Assembly: GCA_977006965.1 (NCBI GenBank)
Contig: OZ345368.1
Coordinates: forward strand, 2,418,001 to 2,482,000
Source: Phymatolithon calcareum
Taxonomy: Eukaryota > Rhodophyta > Florideophyceae > Hapalidiales
Length of the DNA: 64,000 bases
Direction of reading: 5' to 3'
In this document: positions 61,366 through 64,000 of the stretch, piece after piece
Layout of the letters: every line of letters begins with the position of its first letter
Position numbering within the stretch: the stretch's first letter is position 1
Notes under the pieces: generated by a model
The model's database searches: none
Told to the model about the DNA's origin: nothing
What the model saw: the letters and a program-made list of their open reading frames with translations, nothing else
Position numbers and translations under genes: made by a program

Positions 61366-61684
61366 TTTTTGCAGCTAGGGCCACGATATACAAGATTGCG
61401 GAAGAAGCATATATGAATGTTATATTATGCTACAAGGCTGTAGCAACTGAAACGCATCTCCCTTACAGTCTAAAGAGTGTTACTGAGAGCGTTTAATAAA
61501 TACTACTAAAAAAATAAAAAAACTTTAGCTTAGAGAATATCGCAAGAGCTGCCCTAGGGTGAGGCTTTGGGAGTTCTCAAAATAAAATCATCAAATATCC
61601 CAGGACTAATATTTTTCAGAGTAATGCTCAGTTGACTGTCAACCTTCGGCAGGTCAGTTGCGCAAGTCTTGTTCTTTTCGAAAG

Positions 61685-62225
61685 TATGTCGTCCACTTGT
61701 GATACAGTATAGTGGTAAATCTGCCTCCACACACCTTTGTAAATACTTCGTTATGTTGCAGGCAAGAATGTTGAGGTCGCCGGTTCGAGTCCTGTGACAA
61801 GCAAGATTTGAATTACGTTCCGCGAAGGACACAGGGATGTCGCCGTGTAGTTGCGTGTCGCATTACTCACGGAAAACAATTATGCAAGAACCAAGAATGA
61901 ATCCCGTCCATGAATGTAACCAATGGATGGTGTTTTGTTCGAATGTATTGTTGTCTTTAGTTGATGGTGAAGCTTCTCCGCTGGAAAGAGCTTCTTTGCG
62001 TAAGTAGTCCAATAAACTACAGAGAGTGTGCCCGTAGTGGTGCACTGTCGGTGAAATAATTAGATTAGTGTCCGTCCAGGCCAGCATGGCACAACTTGAT
62101 GAACAGCAAGTGAACATACAGTGAACGGCATGGGAACTTTACTCTGTTATAAGGAGCACCTTAGGTCCTCCTAGATGTTGAGTAACGTACTCTTTGTGCA
62201 TCTCAGATATCCTGCAACAAAGAAA
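61685..62225 (+). mobile_element. tRNA-derived SINE, copy d, interrupted at 61917-62150
   Basis: Best-preserved head: GTATAGTGGTAAATCTGCC, then CCGGTTCGAGTCCTGTGAC (perfect B box), then the body GAATTACGTTCCGCGAAGG. The body breaks off after AATCCCGTCCAT and resumes near AAGGAGCACCTTAGG.., CTAGATGTTGAGTAACGTAC, ending CAGATATCCTGCAACAAAGA. Confidence 0.85.
61917..62150. repeat. Unclassified insertion in SINE copy d
   Basis: About 234 bp; its 62013-62140 part is related to 26838-26990. No inverted termini or target duplication recognised. Confidence 0.5.
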
Positions 62226-64000
62226 GAAAGTGTTTCCGGTACAGTAGCTTGTTATGTTCCTCCCAAGGTATAGTCAATGATCTGTCCTCTTCTAATTTGC
62301 CCGCACATGAAAGAGTTTATTCAGTTTCCACTTCTTCCCATAAATTCCCTCCTCTGCCCGGTGATACTTCTTGACGTGCTCTGAATTCTGATTTCTGAAT
62401 TACGTTCTCATTCCTTCTTTTAGTGTCTCTAGATTTTCCCTGGTGAGTTGTTTTTGTGCGAGAGTCAAGCAAATCTTTCATCGTCGTCTCTTCTCCGGAT
62501 CTTCGGAACTTCTAATCTGAATAGCATCTCATGCAGAATGAAATGATTTCTGGGATATTATCTGCTTATGGACCTGTATATTAGAATAGGTCTTCTACGA
62601 ATTCAGCTCTTGGAGAGCAGGAATTGCGAAGTGAGTTCAAGGCCAATTGATGATGTGAATTCAATTCGGGTGAGCGTCCCAGTATGCCAGCAAGCCTTAG
62701 AAGTGGAAGAAAATGGATTTTTATTCAAAAGTTATAAGCGCATCTTTAGATCCTTGGGGCAAGTCCGCAAGTGTCGCGATTGTAGTGGAAAGTTGGGATA
62801 CGGGTCTGCTGATTATCAGTGTCGATAGGTGGGGTGCTTCACGATGCTCTGGCATATCAAAGCATTCCTCTCATCACCCTGTTCTTCGAGTGGAGCTTCC
62901 TTTGCAAGAAGACATCTCCTTCATTCTCCCAAAATGGTCCCCTGATATACAAAAGGAGGTACCTTGGACGTATCTGGGGTATGTCCGTGCTGTGGATTCC
63001 GCAAAAACGTAATCAGTGCTTTCTTTGTGCACGCATTTTTGTGGAGCGTAGTAAACAATTACGCTACGTCCGGAAATATAGCCACGTTTCGGACAAAAAA
63101 TATTCCTAGGTATCTTCCGTGCCTTTCATTCTCATCAGGAACTTGCTGTTCGGACTAGGTTTACATCTTTCGTTTTATGTTTTCTGTCGAGTTGCTAGCC
63201 TTGTTTGTTTCGTTCCGTGCCTTTTTTTGCCTTAAATCCATGTTTCGTGAGCCCTATGTTGTCTCAGCAATATCAATAAATGACCAAGGCTGTGCGTCTC
63301 TTGACCAGAGCGTGAAATCAGTATGTGCCGTGGATCAGGGTTTTCGGGCAATGATGGACATGTTGAGGAACTCTAACATAAACACAAAGACGCAAGATAG
63401 TAGATCTTTTGATTGTAACTTGGCAAGAAATGTCCCAGGTTTCCGGCGGATTACTGCACGACTGCCGTACCAGTTTCGTACACAACACGAACGGCAAACA
63501 CTAATAATGTTTGACGTCCAAAAAGATGTGGCCGGGATATCTATGACTCAAGTGTTCTGAAATGAAGGGTACGCCAGAGGTGGCCATATATATGTGGGTA
63601 TGCGAATATACGTGCCTTTTTGAAAAAACGACTTAAGTCGCTCAGAAGGGTGATGGAAACGAAAAATGTGTACTGTATGATACTGTACACAGCACGAGTG
63701 GAAAGTGATCTGAATGTGTCCAGCATGGCGTGTATCATACTGCACCGTATTCCAAAAACTTTGCAGCTGCACCTTCAAGGCGTACATCATTATTGCGACA
63801 ATTTTCGAATATTCGGAGCATGTGGCAATCTTATTGCTGATATCTCGCCATATTTCTACGAAGCATTGAAGATACAGGCCCTAATTTATTGTCTACTGTA
63901 CATTGTTCTCAAAAGCAGAGCGCGAGGCACGAGTTTCTCTCACGCTACGGTCAAAGAAAGCATAACTCCTGGAGGTAGTGTCGTTCCGGATCGCACAGCG
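62226..64000. other. No supported gene; repeat scraps
   Basis: 62705-62775 is a minus-strand (CTT)n-retroposon core (GATTTTTATTCAAAAGTTAT, then CTTGGGGCAAG). ORF 63177-63560 (127 residues) has no recognised domain. CATGATACTGTACA-like palindromic text lies near 63670-63690. Confidence 0.4.

Larger units (their letters stand above)
59006..61521 (+). mobile_element. LINE-A2, 5'-truncated, inserted in LINE-B and itself split by a younger LINE-B
   Basis: ACTTTAGCTTAGAG is duplicated at 58992-59005 and 61522-61535. Left part 59006-59458 encodes the C-terminal domain (RHRQLAVKWAFGRFPPLSTT). Right part 61202-61521 encodes KKAEEALDQLLFFTSAFYED and a stop, then the 3' UTR with hairpin and an A-rich tail. 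Confidence 0.92.
58600..61602 (+). mobile_element. Older LINE-B copy, split by LINE-A2 (parts 58600-59005 and 61536-61602)
   Basis: The left part carries the decayed C-terminal region (STEIEFECKRLNGGLVGREL, then IKNVLSSQRTLA) and the right part the 3' end (GAGGCTTTGGGAGTTCTCAA, then AATAAAATCATCAAATATCC). Frameshifts and the premature end near 58727 show age. Confidence 0.85.

Overview
The window is nuclear DNA of a eukaryote. A cytosolic ribosomal protein uL30 (RPL7) gene has a small GT-AG intron, a Kelch/BTB protein is present, and the spaces between genes are packed with nested non-LTR retrotransposons, SINE-like retroposons and cut-and-paste elements. The host genes I can read have few or no introns. 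A gene-compact, repeat-rich florideophyte red alga (Chondrus-like) would fit, but this is inference; no sequence here fixes the taxon.

Layout. 0-9.6 kb: a tRNA-derived SINE, a dispersed duplication (copy A) split by a 2-kb TIR element, hypothetical ORFs, and a decayed LINE. 9.6-21.8 kb: two copies of a ~5-kb segment, each carrying a minus-strand glycine-rich domain protein (GRDP/DUF1399-like). A pogo-like element lies between them, and its right-hand TA is exactly where copy 2 begins. 21.8-33.2 kb: a hAT-like element, LINE scraps, a possibly secreted ORF with one in-frame TAG, a (CTT)n-tailed retroposon with a repetitive 5' end, and an acidic hypothetical protein. 33.3-35.2 kb: copy B of the dispersed duplication. 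35.9-45.8 kb is the gene island: RPL7, SAP-Kelch-BTB, an ARM-like/AT-hook protein (minus), a second RPL7 copy (minus) that lost its splice acceptor, and a BACK-like protein. 46-62 kb: a LINE nest with several families, two hAT or SINE interruptions, and two ORFs in which parts of different LINEs are joined in frame. 62-64 kb: repeat fragments and no convincing gene.

The strongest signal is the number of insertions whose boundaries can be read to the base. There are target-site duplications of 13-17 bp for LINEs, 9-14 bp for the CTT-tailed retroposon, 8 bp for two hAT elements and TA for the pogo element. Intact (empty) sites for three of the insertions survive in the sister duplicates. LINE families used here are working names: A (ORF ends FYDDME or FYEDME), B (3' end ATCATCAAATATC), C and D (3' end related to AAAGCCCYACAGACTTCC), plus a fourth with a C-terminal Cys/His motif. 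All positions come from reading by eye; element edges without a target-site duplication are approximate.
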